Below are positions 6,588 through 7,554 of a stretch of 7,554 nucleotides of DNA, piece after piece (positions within the stretch are counted from its first letter, which is position 1; every line of letters starts with the position of its first letter). Origin of the DNA: Flavobacteriales bacterium UBA5692. GTDB lineage: Bacteria > Bacteroidota > Bacteroidia > Flavobacteriales_D > Sanyastnellaceae. Where the stretch lies: NCBI GenBank assembly GCA_002420235.1, contig DIHQ01000085.1:9504-17057 (forward strand), in the 5' to 3' direction. The notes beneath the pieces were generated by a model, which was not told the origin of the DNA, did no database searches, and was given only the letters and a program-made list of their open reading frames with translations. The translations under genes were made by a program, and so were the position numbers.

Positions 6588-7554
6588 TTAAACAAGATAG
6601 AAGAAAGTGAAAACAAAGACCCAAACGAGGTCTACGAAGTGCCAGTATAATCCAATTTTCTCTACCATCTCGTAATGCTTGCGGCGCTCGAAAACACCTT
6701 TGATCGCCATGATGAAAACGATGATATTGATTACCACACCTGAGAAAACATGAAAACCATGAAAACCAGTAATGAAAAAAAACAGGTTTGCGTAGGATTG
6801 CTGTATCGCATATTCGTTGTCGTGCATGTTAGCGCCGAAAGCGAATGTACTGGAGCGAATATTCCACAATTTCATCGCTTCATCACCACTCACAAATGAT
6901 TCATTCTCGACATATTTGTTCAGGGTCAAAGTATTTAGTCCTGCTTCGTGGGAGTGCTCGCCCATTTCGACCAATTTGATACCTTCATCACTCTGAACCA
7001 GAGAAACGTTTGGATTTCCTTCAATCCAAGGCTCAACTAAATGACCGAAGTGATGATCCATAAAGACGGGTTCGCCCTTGGTCAGATTAAAAATCTGACC
7101 ATCATTTGCTGTGACTGAGATGTCTTCGGCCAGTAAGAATGCCCCGCCGCTTCCATGTATGTAGTGCGACCATTCCCATGCTTGAGATCCCAGAAAGAAA
7201 AATCCACCTAAGATGGTCAGACCAAGCCAGCGAATAACTCCACTTTTATCGTTGCGATGCCCGGCTTCAACTGCTAAAACCATGGTTACAGAAGAAACAA
7301 TGAGTAGAAAGGTCATAAAAGCCACATAAATGAGTGGATATTTTCCTTCTAATCCAGGAAGTGCTCGGAAGACTTGTTCGCCGATGGGCCAAGCATCCGT
7401 GCTGCTTGCCCGCACGAAGCCGTATGCTGTGAGCAGTCCTCCAAATGTCAAGGCATCTGATACGAGGAAATACCACATCATCATTTTGCCATAACTAACG
7501 CTGAAAGGTGAGCGCCCCCCTCCCCATAGAACTTCTTTTGAAATTGCTTTATGT
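6588..7554 (-). CDS. ctaE: Cytochrome c oxidase subunit III, partial (5' end outside window)
   Basis: Subunit III is an inner-membrane part of the haem-copper oxidase that supports proton uptake and stability. An internal ATG at 7484 gives 298 residues, but the frame stays open to the edge and adds 23 residues ending GGGRSPFSVSYGK just before MMMWYFLVSDALTF. That stretch matches the normal start of Bacteroidota subunit III, so the true start lies beyond 7554 and 321 residues are seen here. Counting from the internal Met, helices lie at about 2-22, 50-73, 85-104, 221-250 and 278-297. Hallmarks are EAGH (73-76), SQAWEWSHYIH (100-110), ITGFHGFHVFSG (228-239), and YWHFVDLVWVFVFTF (280-294). A hydrophilic insertion of about 105 residues separates the third and fourth helices. 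The complex's subunits I and II are not in the window. The next gene, subunit IV, follows after 27 bases. Confidence 0.95.
   Translation of the reverse strand, partial: HKAISKEVLWGGGRSPFSVSYGKMMMWYFLVSDALTFGGLLTAYGFVRASSTDAWPIGEQVFRALPGLEGKYPLIYVAFMTFLLIVSSVTMVLAVEAGHRNDKSGVIRWLGLTILGGFFFLGSQAWEWSHYIHGSGGAFLLAEDISVTANDGQIFNLTKGEPVFMDHHFGHLVEPWIEGNPNVSLVQSDEGIKLVEMGEHSHEAGLNTLTLNKYVENESFVSGDEAMKLWNIRSSTFAFGANMHDNEYAIQQSYANLFFFITGFHGFHVFSGVVINIIVFIMAIKGVFERRKHYEMVEKIGLYWHFVDLVWVFVFTFFYLV

Noticed and set aside
7482..7484. Internal ATG at 7484 as the start of oxidase subunit III.
   Set aside because: The frame upstream remains open to the window edge and encodes family-typical sequence ending SPFSVSYGK, so the gene is 5'-truncated by the window and does not start here.
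1..7554. Defence, mobile-element, CRISPR or biosynthetic system.
   Set aside because: No transposase, integrase, direct-repeat array, tRNA or defence-type domain is visible. All genes belong to respiratory, envelope/efflux or tRNA-modification families, apart from the small CxxC protein of unknown function.

Overview
The window looks like a piece of a Bacteroidota chromosome, probably a marine or freshwater member of Flavobacteriales or a relative. The evidence is the gene content and protein style: a long cytochrome c oxidase subunit III with a large hydrophilic insertion, a small subunit IV, an SCO protein, a DUF420 protein and a small CxxC protein in a row, plus a TolC protein with the Bacteroidota-type motif YNFGRTIDPFTNQF. 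The assignment rests on memory of these families, not on a search.

All nine genes lie on the minus strand, so the window reads from its right end to its left. Coding is almost continuous. The longest gap is 60 bases, there is no stretch over 300 bases without a gene, and I see no RNA genes, mobile elements, CRISPR arrays or convincing terminators.

Right half (7554 to 4106), respiratory oxidase module: subunit III (cut off at its start by the window edge), subunit IV, a tandem-domain SCO copper chaperone, a DUF420 membrane protein and a 77-residue CxxC membrane protein. Subunits III and IV are oxidase components. SCO delivers or reduces copper for the CuA site of subunit II. DUF420 proteins are related to CtaM, an assembly factor for haem-A oxidases. 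Subunits I and II are not in the window and are expected upstream, beyond position 7554.

Left half (4093 to 1), envelope and efflux module followed by tRNA modification: an OmpA-like peptidoglycan-binding protein, a TolC-family outer-membrane channel, an HlyD/MacA-type periplasmic adaptor, and the start of tsaB, which is cut off at the left edge. The adaptor and channel would form two thirds of a tripartite exporter, but no inner-membrane pump is present here. The adaptor stop and the tsaB start overlap in ATGA, suggesting translational coupling.

The most notable points are the internal duplication in the SCO protein, whose N-terminal copy has lost all three copper ligands, and the small CVMC-motif protein beside the oxidase assembly genes. 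Most of the window is otherwise ordinary housekeeping sequence.
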